A DNA stretch of 64,000 nt from Devosia sp. YIM 151766 (GTDB taxonomy: Bacteria; Pseudomonadota; Alphaproteobacteria; Rhizobiales; Devosiaceae): contig NZ_CP127251.1 in NCBI RefSeq assembly GCF_030285925.1, positions 2,703,501 through 2,767,500 of the forward strand, written 5' to 3'. Under the pieces are notes generated by a model, which did not search any database, was not told where the DNA came from, and saw only the letters and a program-made list of their open reading frames with translations. Of this stretch, positions 1-8,619 are shown piece by piece. The position numbers were made by a program, and so were the translations under genes. The number at the start of each line of letters is the position of its first letter. Positions within the stretch are counted from its first letter, which is position 1.

Positions 1-1
1 T

Positions 2-586
2 GCGAACGCCCAATATTTGACCGACCTCGCCTATGCGCGTGCCAACGGCACGCTGACGACGCCCCTGTCGCAGACGCAAATCCAGTCCGCCATAAGCGCG
101 GGGAGCGTCACTGGCGGACAAGGCGCGAGCTTGGCGATCATCGAGGACGAGGAGCCATTGCGGCAGGCGTCAGAATATGAAGATGGGCTATTGCAACAGC
201 AGAGGCTGGCCAGCCTCGGTGAGGTTCAGGCTCGTCTCGAAAGCGAGCGGCTGGCGGAAGCGGAAAGACAGTGGGCCATGCAAGTGCAGCAGCAAATCTG
301 GGAATCGCAGAATGTTTATTCTGCTCAGAGTTCGAGTGGGGGCGAGCTTTCAAAACCAGATTGTGTTGAAGTGGAGGAGTTGAGCCACCACCCGGGAAAA
401 ATTCACGTGCGCAACCACTGCGATTACGACGTGTCTCTGAATAATACAAATATTCCGGTCATAAATAACGGATTTGAATACACTTGCGATAGAGATACAT
501 ATATCGGATTTGCTCACCCATCCAGCCAATACCCCACGTTCAATCAAATTATTAGAGATTGCTTGCGAGATATAACTAGGAAGTAG
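2..586 (+). CDS. Hypothetical protein, 5' end outside window
   Basis: The reading frame is open from base 2, so the gene almost certainly begins before the window; a TTG at 17 is only the first possible start inside it. The visible part is about 194 residues. Its middle (roughly residues 50-100) is rich in Glu, Gln, Ala and Arg and looks like a coiled coil. The C-terminal 75 residues contain four cysteines (PDC, NHC, YTC, RDC) and resemble a small disulfide-containing extracytoplasmic domain. I do not recognise the family. It is followed after 8 bp by a secreted-protein gene on the same strand, so the two may be co-transcribed. Confidence 0.6.
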   Translation, partial: ANAQYLTDLAYARANGTLTTPLSQTQIQSAISAGSVTGGQGASLAIIEDEEPLRQASEYEDGLLQQQRLASLGEVQARLESERLAEAERQWAMQVQQQIWESQNVYSAQSSSGGELSKPDCVEVEELSHHPGKIHVRNHCDYDVSLNNTNIPVINNGFEYTCDRDTYIGFAHPSSQYPTFNQIIRDCLRDITRK

Positions 587-594
587 GATATAAA

Positions 595-1329
595 TTGCAG
601 GTATTTATATCCCATATTCACGTGCTTTTGAACAATTTGCTGCTGCCAAGAAATGTCGTGGCTATCCTTGTTCTGTCATTTTTCTGCACGACAGCCAGGG
701 GCGATCCATTACCTGCTGATTTTGTAGCTTTGCAATGGCACGGTGACGCCCAGTATTTCTTCTTCGCCAAAGGGCATCCGGACATGCCGTACCAGTCGGT
801 GAATCGTGACGAGTCGTTGCGGGTCGAACAGGACGGCGTTGTCATCTATATCGACCATCTCCCTTCTCAGCGCCTGGCCGAAAATGTCGTGCCGGTCATC
901 CAGATATTCGACGAGCACATGCCCGCGATTTCGGCTGTCTTCAGCGACAGCGAAACCGTCAGCGGGTCGGTATGGGTGGCGTTTGCCCGGCTCGATCCCG
1001 GCACCGAAAAGCCCCAGATCGTGATGACGCGCAATCAGGGCGGCGGCGCGATTTGCTGTTTTGAGACCACCATTTTTTCCAAGATCGCGAGCGGCTGGGA
1101 GCGGATCGAGGCGCCCTATCAATATGCCGACCTGCATTACAGGATCATGGATGTCGACGGAGACGGTTATGCCGAACTCGTCGGCCTCGACAGCGACTAT
1201 CTGGCGGCTGGGAGACGGACACGGCCGGAGCCGATTCCCGTTCTGGTCTATGCACTGCGAGGGCCGGAACTGCGGGATGTCACCGACAATACTGCCCACG
1301 CAAACGGGACATTCATGGAAGGGGAATGA
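595..1329 (+). CDS. Secreted protein with SGG-CC and DVDGDG motifs
   Basis: Predicted 244-residue exported protein of unknown function. The start is uncertain: TTG 595 is the longest, GTG 622 and TTG 628 are in frame, and all precede a hydrophobic signal segment ending near FFCTTARG. Around residues 150-156 is GGGAICC, and near residue 192 DVDGDGYAEL, an FG-GAP/EF-hand-like calcium loop. The same pair of motifs occurs in the minus-strand gene at 2167-3030, so both probably belong to one family. It ends one base before the next gene's ATG. Confidence 0.6.
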   Translation: MQVFISHIHVLLNNLLLPRNVVAILVLSFFCTTARGDPLPADFVALQWHGDAQYFFFAKGHPDMPYQSVNRDESLRVEQDGVVIYIDHLPSQRLAENVVPVIQIFDEHMPAISAVFSDSETVSGSVWVAFARLDPGTEKPQIVMTRNQGGGAICCFETTIFSKIASGWERIEAPYQYADLHYRIMDVDGDGYAELVGLDSDYLAAGRRTRPEPIPVLVYALRGPELRDVTDNTAHANGTFMEGE

Positions 1330-1330
1330 A

Positions 1331-2134
1331 ATGTCGTCTTTTGATCGTCGATGGCTGAGCGCAATCGCCCTATCGGGTGCCGTCCTGGCCGCATCCAATG
1401 GGGCTATTGCCGATAGTGATGCCAACGAGAATGAGGCGTTTGGCGCAAGCGTCGCACCCTATGAGCGGATATTGCTCGAATTCGTTTCTCCACCGCCACC
1501 GCCAGGGCTGACCGGGTTTACGTCCGAACTGGCCGACATTGCTACGGGCCGCGATGCCCAACGTCTGGAGCCGTTCCTGGCCCGGGACTTTTTCTGGGAA
1601 CGAGATTATGGCGGCGGCTTCGAGCAGGCTGCATTGGCTCTGGACAACTTCAAGGCGGCGCTCTCACTCGATGCGACCAAGACCTCGAGATCGTTCGTCG
1701 CCAAACGTTGGAACGATCTCGATCGGCTCCTGCGGGAAAACACGTTCATGGCGCACCCCGAACGCGCGGGGGTGTATTGCACGCGCGCCGACCCGGCCTT
1801 TATCGATCCGGTCTTGGCCGAGACGGTCGCTCGAGCGACCGAGAGCCAATATGACATCGACTGGATTTACGTCCGGAACCGTCAGGACGTTCGGAATATT
1901 CCCGATGCAGCCGCGCCCGTTATCGCGCAGCTAGAGAACGAAGCAGCACAGATCGCCGGCTGGACATTCCTGCAGGAAGAAGACGATTCCTTCTGGTATG
2001 AGGTGGCCTTGCCAACCGGCGCGCGCGGCTATCTGATGGATGCGCAGGTCGAGAACTGGCTCGACCACCGCATCTGTTTCGACCAAACCGAGCAGGGCTG
2101 GCAGATCGCCGGCTATCAGGGCGGCGGCGATTGA
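1331..2134 (+). CDS. Secreted hypothetical protein
   Basis: A 267-residue protein. ATG 1331 is chosen because it gives a clean signal peptide (RRWLSAIALSGAVLAA, likely cleavage after AIA) and directly follows the stop of the upstream gene; the frame stays open further upstream but that part overlaps the preceding gene. The mature part begins with a Pro-rich stretch (SPPPPPG). The C-terminal third (WTFLQEEDDSFWYEVALPTG to the end) resembles the W-x-x-V...G-x-x-G-Y layout of small SH3-like cell-wall domains, but this is only a resemblance. A periplasmic role is inferred from the leader. Confidence 0.6.
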   Translation: MSSFDRRWLSAIALSGAVLAASNGAIADSDANENEAFGASVAPYERILLEFVSPPPPPGLTGFTSELADIATGRDAQRLEPFLARDFFWERDYGGGFEQAALALDNFKAALSLDATKTSRSFVAKRWNDLDRLLRENTFMAHPERAGVYCTRADPAFIDPVLAETVARATESQYDIDWIYVRNRQDVRNIPDAAAPVIAQLENEAAQIAGWTFLQEEDDSFWYEVALPTGARGYLMDAQVENWLDHRICFDQTEQGWQIAGYQGGGD

Positions 2135-2166
2135 TGCCGTTCAGTTCGCGCCGGCCTGAGGCCAGG

Positions 2167-3030
2167 CTAGCGGTCCGTTTGCAGTGGACTGGGGGGCGCG
2201 GGCGCACCTGGGCCAGTTAGCTGCAGCGCGCGTATCGTCTCGTTGATTTCATTTTCGATGGTGTCGATCTCTGCCCCGGCCAGGCCGGCATCCGCCGGCG
2301 CCGCCTCCATGCGGGCCGAGATTTGTGGCAGGACCTCATCCAGCGTACCGAGCCGATAGGCAATCGCGCCCCAGGCCACGCATGCTTGCCTGTGCCATCC
2401 CCCGTCGCCGCCGCAATCGTCCGCTATGGTTATTGCGGCCTCCAAAAGATGGTTTCGGTAGCGTGGGTCCGGGGTGACATCGCTCAACCGGCCATCCCGC
2501 ATACCGAGGATAAGCGGCGGCGCCCACATCTCGGCCATAGCGCCTTCGGCATGACCGAAGCGCGGGTCCGGCCGGGCAATTTCGAAAACTCCATCGCCAT
2601 CGACGTCATCGAGCTCGAAGACATCGCCTTCAAATCCGCCGGCACTCATCCAGACGGGCGGGGAAGCCAAGGGCAGCAGATTGAAATCCGTGCAGCAATG
2701 CGCGCCCCCCGAATATGTCGCGATGACCAGCACCGGGGCGCCAAGAGCCATCGCATAGATGCCGATGCCTGCCCCATAACTGGTTTCGAATATCTCCTGG
2801 CTGAACAGCAAACCGTTCTTGAGGATCCGCAATTCTAGCGCGTTCTCCGCAGCGCGCGCCGCGGAGAAGCTGAAATCGCCATACTGGTAGAGCGTTGCGC
2901 CGCCCTGAAAACCCCATTCCACCATGCTGTTTTCATCGATGGTGATAGGGGTGGCGAGTTGCCCGGCCTGCCCGGATGATCCAACAGTAAGCGCCAGAAG
3001 AGATGCACAAAGAACGGCTCGCATATTCAT
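2167..3030 (-). CDS. Secreted protein with SGGAHCC and DVDGDG motifs
   Basis: A 287-residue protein with an N-terminal signal peptide (AVLCASLLALTVGSSGQAG). The central part has YSGGAHCCTDF near residue 108 and DDVDGDGVFEI near residue 143, matching in order and spacing the motifs of the plus-strand product at 595-1329. The vicinal cysteines plus the acidic DxDGDG loop suggest a metal- or calcium-binding extracytoplasmic domain. The C-terminal 80 residues are helical and end in a Pro-rich tail. It converges on the gene ending at 2134, leaving 32 bp between them. Function unknown. Confidence 0.65.
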   Translation of the reverse strand: MNMRAVLCASLLALTVGSSGQAGQLATPITIDENSMVEWGFQGGATLYQYGDFSFSAARAAENALELRILKNGLLFSQEIFETSYGAGIGIYAMALGAPVLVIATYSGGAHCCTDFNLLPLASPPVWMSAGGFEGDVFELDDVDGDGVFEIARPDPRFGHAEGAMAEMWAPPLILGMRDGRLSDVTPDPRYRNHLLEAAITIADDCGGDGGWHRQACVAWGAIAYRLGTLDEVLPQISARMEAAPADAGLAGAEIDTIENEINETIRALQLTGPGAPAPPSPLQTDR

Positions 3031-3164
3031 CGGAACACCACTTTCTCACCTCAACCAGCGCCAGGTTGAGCCCTCGTGTCGGCGCGGTGGCGGAGCCCAC
3101 GCCGATCCTGGCTTATTTCGTCCCAGAAAAATCCCCCGCCGGGGTGATGGCTCCACGCGCTCGC

Positions 3165-4274
3165 CTATCCCAATTGCACCGGCGCATGGATCAGCCGCAG
3201 CAAGGCCGACTGACTATTCACGCCCAGCTTGAGATAGAGGTGCTTGACCTGCGTTCGCACAGTTTCCACCGAGACGCCGGCTTCCAATGCGATCTGCGAG
3301 TAGGATTTTCCGCCAGCGATGCCAATGAGGGCCCGAAGTTCGGCGGGCGTCAAATCGTATCGAAGCGCGAAACCCTCCGGATCGAACCGGCGCCCCGCGC
3401 CGCCGAGCGGCTCGATCAAGACGACGACAGTAGGACCGGCGAAATACCAGGACAATCGGTCTTTTTCGATGCGGGTGAGCGTGAGCTTGAGGGCGCCGAC
3501 CCGAAAGCTGCGGGACTTCTCGCCCCTATAGCCGTGCTGAAGCATTTTTGTTGCTGCGAGCCGCGCTTCCTCACCGGCAATGTGGAGACGGCCCGTGGCC
3601 AGGAGCGCCAGCTCCGGATGGCGGTCTATCAAAGCAGCTGCGGTATTGGAGATGGTTTTCGGACGCATGCCCTCGCCGAGCACCACAACGCCAACATCGA
3701 TGGCTTCGAACAACTGTTCGCCGAAACCAGACAGTTCCTGGCCCTCCCGGCGACGATAATAATCCGCCGCCCGACGCAGATGCGGATAAAGAAACGCCAG
3801 CCGATCCGACAAGGTTTGAACGTGTTCCTGATCCTCGTCGGCGGTCAGGACGCTCAACATGACGGAACGCGAAGCATTCTTGACGATCGTGAGCCCCGCG
3901 CCATCCCGCGTATCATAGGGCAACAGGAAATCGTTAAAGAACTCGGATTGGACGAAACGGTCCCGCCGCAGCAGATCGTCACCGATCACTGCCTGGCCCT
4001 CATCCTTGGCGACGCAATTGGGAGCCCAGGGATTGATCGCCGCGAAATAGTCTTCGTAATCGGAGACCAGGACTTCATCGCAGCCATAATAGTGCCCGAA
4101 CATACCCTCGCCGTCGCGGGCATCGTGAGAGACAAGAACGGCCCAGCCATCGCCCTTTCGATCCAGCAATTGATCAAAAAATACATTCCAGGAAGATTCG
4201 CCGAGCAATGCCGCATAGAGATGATCGACCAGATCTTCGCGTCGTGCGCTCTCGTGTACCGATTCAGACCGCAT
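3165..4274 (-). CDS. LuxR-family transcriptional regulator
   Basis: A 369-residue regulator. The C-terminal 65 residues form a GerE/LuxR helix-turn-helix: LTPAELRALIGIAGGKSYSQI, then a recognition helix near VSVETVRTQVKHLYLKLGV. The N-terminal 290 residues lack a receiver-domain signature and look like a PAS/GAF-type sensing region of the kind common in Hyphomicrobiales LuxR regulators. The ATG at 4274 begins MRSESVHE. It is transcribed alone; the nearest genes are the secreted-protein gene downstream and a poorly supported small membrane ORF upstream. The ligand is not deducible. Confidence 0.8.
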   Translation of the reverse strand: MRSESVHESARREDLVDHLYAALLGESSWNVFFDQLLDRKGDGWAVLVSHDARDGEGMFGHYYGCDEVLVSDYEDYFAAINPWAPNCVAKDEGQAVIGDDLLRRDRFVQSEFFNDFLLPYDTRDGAGLTIVKNASRSVMLSVLTADEDQEHVQTLSDRLAFLYPHLRRAADYYRRREGQELSGFGEQLFEAIDVGVVVLGEGMRPKTISNTAAALIDRHPELALLATGRLHIAGEEARLAATKMLQHGYRGEKSRSFRVGALKLTLTRIEKDRLSWYFAGPTVVVLIEPLGGAGRRFDPEGFALRYDLTPAELRALIGIAGGKSYSQIALEAGVSVETVRTQVKHLYLKLGVNSQSALLRLIHAPVQLG

Positions 4275-4465
4275 CCCAGGACCTCCCTTTCCCCGTCACC
4301 TTAAAAGATGTTTCGATGCTGTTTTAAGATTAGCCCACACTGAGATTGGCTAGTCAATGCAGTCGATCGCTCGAGATTTAAGCTCCTGTCGAGGAACCGG
4401 AAGAATGGCCTTTGATTATAATGTATTGATGCCGATATTTTCAGCGCTTTCGGCTCCGCCAAATT

Positions 4466-4714
4466 CTACACTGCATGGCGGATACGCGACTCGATGCTAG
4501 AACTCACAAGCGTTTGTTGGTGCTCAATAGAGGCGAATGCACACAGCATGCCGATCAGGAGCACGGCCAGCACGATCACGAGGACCATCTTCGGTCCTCC
4601 TATCTTGGGGATCCGGCTCCGTACGGGCTCGACGCGCTGGATTACGGGTGTTCCATTGACGATCATCACGGCGTGCCGGGTCAGCGTAGCATTGACCGCG
4701 GTTCCTGTTGTCAT
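4466..4714 (-). CDS. Possible small single-pass membrane protein
   Basis: An open frame of about 82 residues from ATG 4714 (the frame extends to 4777, but the added part is an Arg/Pro-rich leader unlike a protein start). One strong membrane segment, MVLVIVLAVLLIGMLCAFA, lies near residue 45. No family is recognised and no convincing ribosome-binding site was found, so this may be a chance frame in the 900-bp stretch 4275-5187, which otherwise holds only the hairpin at 4879-4904 and the tRNA fragment beyond it. Confidence 0.3.
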   Translation of the reverse strand: MTTGTAVNATLTRHAVMIVNGTPVIQRVEPVRSRIPKIGGPKMVLVIVLAVLLIGMLCAFASIEHQQTLVSSSIESRIRHAV

Positions 4715-4878
4715 CAGCCGGGGTTTCGGGCGCCGCCGTAGCGCCCGGCCCGTACCCGGGGCCTGAGAGGGAGCCATCAGACGAAATCGGAGTTCATTGG
4801 CGCGGCCAAACTACCCTGCAATCGTGCTCGCATGCTTACACAATGCCTACACGAGACCAGCGAGTGCTCCAAGTAAGC

Positions 4879-4904
4879 AAAAGGCGTCCCGAAGGACACC
4901 TTTT
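4879..4904. terminator. Bidirectional terminator-like hairpin
   Basis: AAAAGG-C-GTCC pairs with GGAC-A-CCTTTT around a 4-base loop, with one internal mismatch. The stem starts with A and ends with T runs, so it could terminate on either strand. No expressed gene clearly reads into it. Confidence 0.45.
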
Positions 4905-5187
4905 AGCAATTGATTGCCCGACTCGAACATGGAGATTCTGCAAAGCGGACGGTGTGGCAACCCTACCCCACCACGTCAAAGCCTGTATCGAGCGCAATGA
5001 CCGGCTCACTACCATCGCTCTCGGGGCGTCCCGCCGCGTGAGTACATGGTCTGACCTGCTCACGGTCCCACACATTCTGACCAACAAAAAGCCGACAACC
5101 AAGTCTCATTACCGCTTCCTGATCCACCTTAGTGGGCGACGTGTGTGCGCTACGGCCCCATCCCGTTTGTTTCCGACGGGCAATGCC

Positions 5188-5230
5188 GCGGGAGTAGGAT
5201 TTGAACCTACGACCTTCAGGTTATGAGCCT
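5188..5230 (-). repeat. tRNA-fMet 3' fragment, left attachment-site copy
   Basis: These 43 bp equal the anticodon-to-acceptor part of the intact tRNA-fMet gene (55673-55715) without any mismatch. Identity stops abruptly after 5230 and before 5188: the CCA seen in the intact gene is absent here and the D-arm half is missing. The position and sharp edges fit the distal attachment site of an element that entered the 3' end of the tRNA gene. Confidence 0.85.
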
Positions 5231-5370
5231 AGCCCGGTGGTTTTTTGAAAATCTATAAAATTCAAGAACTTACCCGACAAGCTCTTGATATCATTTATCA
5301 TTCATCTCCGCATCCGACCGCACTCAACTGCATCGGATGGCGTGAAATAGGGTTGAAACGGCGTATGGCT

Positions 5371-5389
5371 GTTGAGGTGGCGTTGAGTT
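5371..5389 (+). repeat. Putative integrase arm-type site, left end
   Basis: GTTGAGGTGGCGTTGAGTT contains GTTGAG twice, 11 bp apart. The same 19 bp with one change (C to T) occurs at 55584-55602 inside the right end. It lies between the left tRNA fragment and the integrase start. A related inverted ACTCAAC is at 5322-5328. The arm-site role is inferred from position only. The rest of 5231-5526 is AT-richer and holds no recognisable gene. Confidence 0.5.
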
Positions 5390-5526
5390 TACGCGCGGCG
5401 TCCACGCGAATTTTGCACCCGGCCCAACCGCTAGCGAGGTGCCAATCGATGTTTCCGGGCCGCCCTTGCTTTTCCGTCGGGGGAATGGGTCAATGGTCCC
5501 GAGGGGACGACGGGAGGAGGTAGGGC

Positions 5527-6783
5527 ATGACGTCGCGAACCCGCCTGACCGAAAAACTGGTGCGCGCAGCTGAACCGCGCTCGGGCGACTATCAGATTTT
5601 TGATAATGAAGTGCTTGCCTTCGCACTGGTGATCTATCCATCCGGCACCAAGGCATTCAACCTCTCTTATCGCGTGAGCGGTCGGCAGCGGCGCATTGTC
5701 ATCGGGCGGTGGCCAGACTGGAGCGTTGTGGCCGCCCGGGAACGCGCCAAGGAACTACGTCGCGCAATTGACATGGGTGCCGACCCTATGGACGAGCGGC
5801 AGCAAGTCCGCGAGGCGCCCCGCATTTCGGATTTGATCGACCGCTATATCGAGGAGCACCTGCCTCGCCTCGCGCCACGAAATGCGGCCGACCAGACATC
5901 CATGCTGCGCAACAGGATCGAGCCGGAGTGGAAAAGCCGGCTGGTCGAGGACATCACCCCAGCCGACGTAGAAAAGCTGCTGACCAGAATTGCCCAGGGC
6001 CGTGCACGCCCGCACAAGGCAAATCCGAAGCGCAAGCGCAGTAAGCCGCTGGCCAAGCCCAAACCGACACCTATCCGCGCCAATCGCGTCGGCGAGGTCT
6101 TGCGGAAAATGTTCACCCTCGCGGTTCAATGGAAAATGCGCGACGACAACCCGGCCACCAGTTTCCGCAAGCGCATCGAGATCGAACGCGAGCGGTTCCT
6201 CTCGCCTGATGAAATCAGCCGACTCGCGGAGGCCCTGGCCGCAGTTGAAGACCAGCGCGGGGCAACCATCATCAGGCTATGCCTTTTGACTGGTGCTCGG
6301 TTGGGCGAAGTGCGCTGCGCGCGTTTCGAGCAGTTCAACCTGGACCTTTTATCCTGGTCCAAACCCGCAGCGACCACCAAGCAGCGCCGCATCCATCGCC
6401 TGCCGATTTCCAAAGAGGTCGCTGCTATTGTGCGATTGCGCCGCACAGCGGTGGGTATGGATTGCGCCTGGCTCTTTCCCGGCGACGCCGCCGACAAGGA
6501 CCAGCCGGTTCAGGATTTGAAACGGTTCTGGCGAAATATTCAGAAGGATGCGGACCTGCCCGATGTCCGCATCCACGATCTGCGCCACACCTTTGCCTCG
6601 CTGCTGGTCAGCGGTGGCGCTTCGCTAGAAATGATCGGCAAGCTGTTGGGTCACACCCAATACCGGACCACCCAACGCTATGCCCACCTCCTCGATGGCC
6701 CTCTGCGCGCCGGCGTCAACGCGGTGGCAGATATGGTGAAACCGCGCCTGAGGGTGATTGGCGGGGCTGAACAAGAGCGCTGA
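5527..6783 (+). CDS. int: Tyrosine-type site-specific integrase
   Basis: A 418-residue integrase. The N-terminal 90 residues match the DUF4102-like arm-DNA-binding domain (RLTEKLVRAAEP, then FNLSYRVSGRQRRIVIGRWPDWSV). The middle is a core-binding domain with a basic insert (KANPKRKRSKPLAKPKP). The catalytic domain shows LTGARLGEVRCAR (first Arg), HDLRHTFASLL (His-x-x-Arg), LLGHTQYRTTQRYAHL (His and the nucleophilic Tyr). All key residues are present, so it should be active. An AGGAGG ribosome-binding site lies just before the ATG. It sits 297 bp inside the tRNA fragment and points into the island. Confidence 0.95.
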   Translation: MTSRTRLTEKLVRAAEPRSGDYQIFDNEVLAFALVIYPSGTKAFNLSYRVSGRQRRIVIGRWPDWSVVAARERAKELRRAIDMGADPMDERQQVREAPRISDLIDRYIEEHLPRLAPRNAADQTSMLRNRIEPEWKSRLVEDITPADVEKLLTRIAQGRARPHKANPKRKRSKPLAKPKPTPIRANRVGEVLRKMFTLAVQWKMRDDNPATSFRKRIEIERERFLSPDEISRLAEALAAVEDQRGATIIRLCLLTGARLGEVRCARFEQFNLDLLSWSKPAATTKQRRIHRLPISKEVAAIVRLRRTAVGMDCAWLFPGDAADKDQPVQDLKRFWRNIQKDADLPDVRIHDLRHTFASLLVSGGASLEMIGKLLGHTQYRTTQRYAHLLDGPLRAGVNAVADMVKPRLRVIGGAEQER

Positions 6784-7036
6784 TATCTAATTGGGACGAG
6801 AGAGCGATCCGAAAGCCTCATCTGAGAAGTTCATGGGCTGGCTGACGACGCGCACGATGCCCCCATCCTTCGAAAGCAACCCCGGGCATTGTTTAGCCTT
6901 TACAGCAAAGCGGCCACCAAAATGGACCAGATCTCGCCGAACTTAGGACAATATTGCCATCAGGAAGACCTCCGTGGCTTCATCCCGGATGAATGATGGG
7001 CTATATGATCTGCGAATACACAAAGAGCGCTCACTA

Positions 7037-8404
7037 ATGAAACTCACCATTTTCGGCACGGGCTATGTCGGCCTCGTCACGGGCGCCTGTCTGGCGGATG
7101 TCGGGCATCATGTGGTGTGCGTCGATATTGATGCCGAAAAGATTGCACGGCTGGAGCAGGGCGAGATCACGATTTACGAGCCGGGTCTCGAAGCGGTGGT
7201 TGAGCGCACCGTGGCGGCCGGCAATCTGGAGTTTTCCACGGACGTGGCCCGCGGCGTCGCCCATGCCCAGGTGCAGTTCATCGCCGTTGGCACCCCGCCT
7301 GACCAAAACGGCGCGGCCGATCTGCAATATGTGCTCGCCGTCGCCCAATCCATCGCCGCTGCCATGAACGATCACAAAGTAGTGGTCGTCAAATCCACCG
7401 TCCCTGTCGGCACCAGCGACAAGGTCCGTGCCAAACTCAATGAGGTCCTCGCTGAGCGCGGCGCGGGTCACGGGTTCGACGTGGTTTCCAATCCCGAATT
7501 CCTCAAGGAAGGCGCGGCGGTCAATGATTTCCTCAAGCCCGACCGCATCATCATTGGCGCGGCGACCGATCGGGCCCGCGCGGTGATGAAGGAGCTCTAT
7601 GAGCCCTTCAACCGCAATCACGATCGCACCCATTATATGGACGTCCGCTCGGCCGAACTGACCAAATACGCCGCCAACGCCATGCTCGCCACTAAGATCA
7701 GCTTCATCAACGAGATCGCCAACCTTGCCGAGCGGCTTGGGGCCGATATCGAAGAGGTGCGCCGCGGCATCGGCTCTGATCCGCGCATCGGCTATCACTT
7801 CATCTATCCGGGCCTGGGCTATGGCGGCTCGTGCTTTCCCAAGGATGTGCAGGCCCTGGGCCGTACCGCCACCGAGATCGGCTATGATGCACCCCTGATC
7901 GCAGCCGTCGAAGCGGTCAACAACCGCCAGAAAACGACGCTGTTTGACAAGATCGCCGCCCATTTTGGCGGGGAAGACAAGCTCGCCGGCAAGCGGATCG
8001 CCCTTTGGGGCCTCGCCTTCAAACCCAACACCGACGACATGCGCGAAGCGCCCTCGCGGGTGCTGATCGAGGCCCTTCTTTCGGCAGGCGCCACCATCAC
8101 CGCCTATGATCCGGTGGCCATGGATGAAACCCGCCTCCTCTATGGTGATCGCGCTGGGTTGGCGCTGGCTGCCGATCAATACTCCGCGCTGACCGGAGCC
8201 GATGCGCTTGCCATCTGTACCGAATGGCAGCAATTTCGCGCTCCCGATTTTGACCAGATGGCCGCCCGCATGGCGGCGCGCCTGATCTTCGATGGCCGCA
8301 ACATCTACGCCCCGGACCGTCTGCGGGCAGACGGCTGGAATTATTACAGCATCGGTCGCACCCCAGCCTTTGCCCGCCCCGAAGCAGTCGAGAAGTTCTC
8401 GTGA
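7037..8404 (+). CDS. ugd: UDP-glucose 6-dehydrogenase
   Basis: A 455-residue enzyme oxidising UDP-glucose to UDP-glucuronate with two NAD+, supplying acidic sugars for polysaccharide. The N-terminal Rossmann motif is [18 protein letters not shown]; the catalytic cysteine is in [13 protein letters not shown] near residue 260; the C-terminal domain carries [21 protein letters not shown] 7037 ([12 protein letters not shown]) is chosen over the open frame from 6974 because family members start directly at the beta strand. Its TGA overlaps the GTG of a truncated epimerase reading frame, showing that an ugd-epimerase pair once stood here. Confidence 0.93.
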   Translation: MKLTIFGTGYVGLVTGACLADVGHHVVCVDIDAEKIARLEQGEITIYEPGLEAVVERTVAAGNLEFSTDVARGVAHAQVQFIAVGTPPDQNGAADLQYVLAVAQSIAAAMNDHKVVVVKSTVPVGTSDKVRAKLNEVLAERGAGHGFDVVSNPEFLKEGAAVNDFLKPDRIIIGAATDRARAVMKELYEPFNRNHDRTHYMDVRSAELTKYAANAMLATKISFINEIANLAERLGADIEEVRRGIGSDPRIGYHFIYPGLGYGGSCFPKDVQALGRTATEIGYDAPLIAAVEAVNNRQKTTLFDKIAAHFGGEDKLAGKRIALWGLAFKPNTDDMREAPSRVLIEALLSAGATITAYDPVAMDETRLLYGDRAGLALAADQYSALTGADALAICTEWQQFRAPDFDQMAARMAARLIFDGRNIYAPDRLRADGWNYYSIGRTPAFARPEAVEKFS

Positions 8405-8550
8405 AAGTCCTCGTTACAGGCAGCGCCGGTTTTATCGGCTTTCGCGTCATGTGCCGGCAGATCAAGCGCGGTGCACCCCTTGAGGGCACAACATCGTCAA
8501 GGGTGAAAAGCGCAGCGATGAAACACGTTTTATCCTGGCCAATTTATTAA
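8401..8550 (+). pseudogene. Truncated NAD-dependent epimerase (N-terminal stump)
   Basis: GTG 8401 overlaps the ugd stop as GTGA and starts [16 protein letters not shown], almost identical to the first 16 residues of the intact epimerase at 9946 ([16 protein letters not shown]). After that codon the similarity ends and the frame runs as unrelated sequence to a stop at 8550 (49 codons). This is the left remnant of an epimerase gene replaced or cut by incoming DNA. Confidence 0.8.
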
Positions 8551-8619
8551 CTTGCAGGATCTTAGCAATACTCATTTCTGCTTTGATATTCTGATGTACA
8601 CACGCGAGAAAAACTCAAA

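Noticed and set aside
4915..4975. tRNA-Cys-like sequence (TTCTGCAAAGC with a nearby GACTCGAAC)
   Set aside because: No acceptor stem or consistent arms could be drawn; resemblance is limited to two short words.
5231..5238. AGCCCGGT next to the left tRNA fragment, equal to part of the tRNA D arm
   Set aside because: Only 8 bp and in the opposite orientation to the fragment; probably chance.
7034..8233. A 399-codon minus-strand open frame
   Set aside because: Antisense to ugd; no family resemblance.
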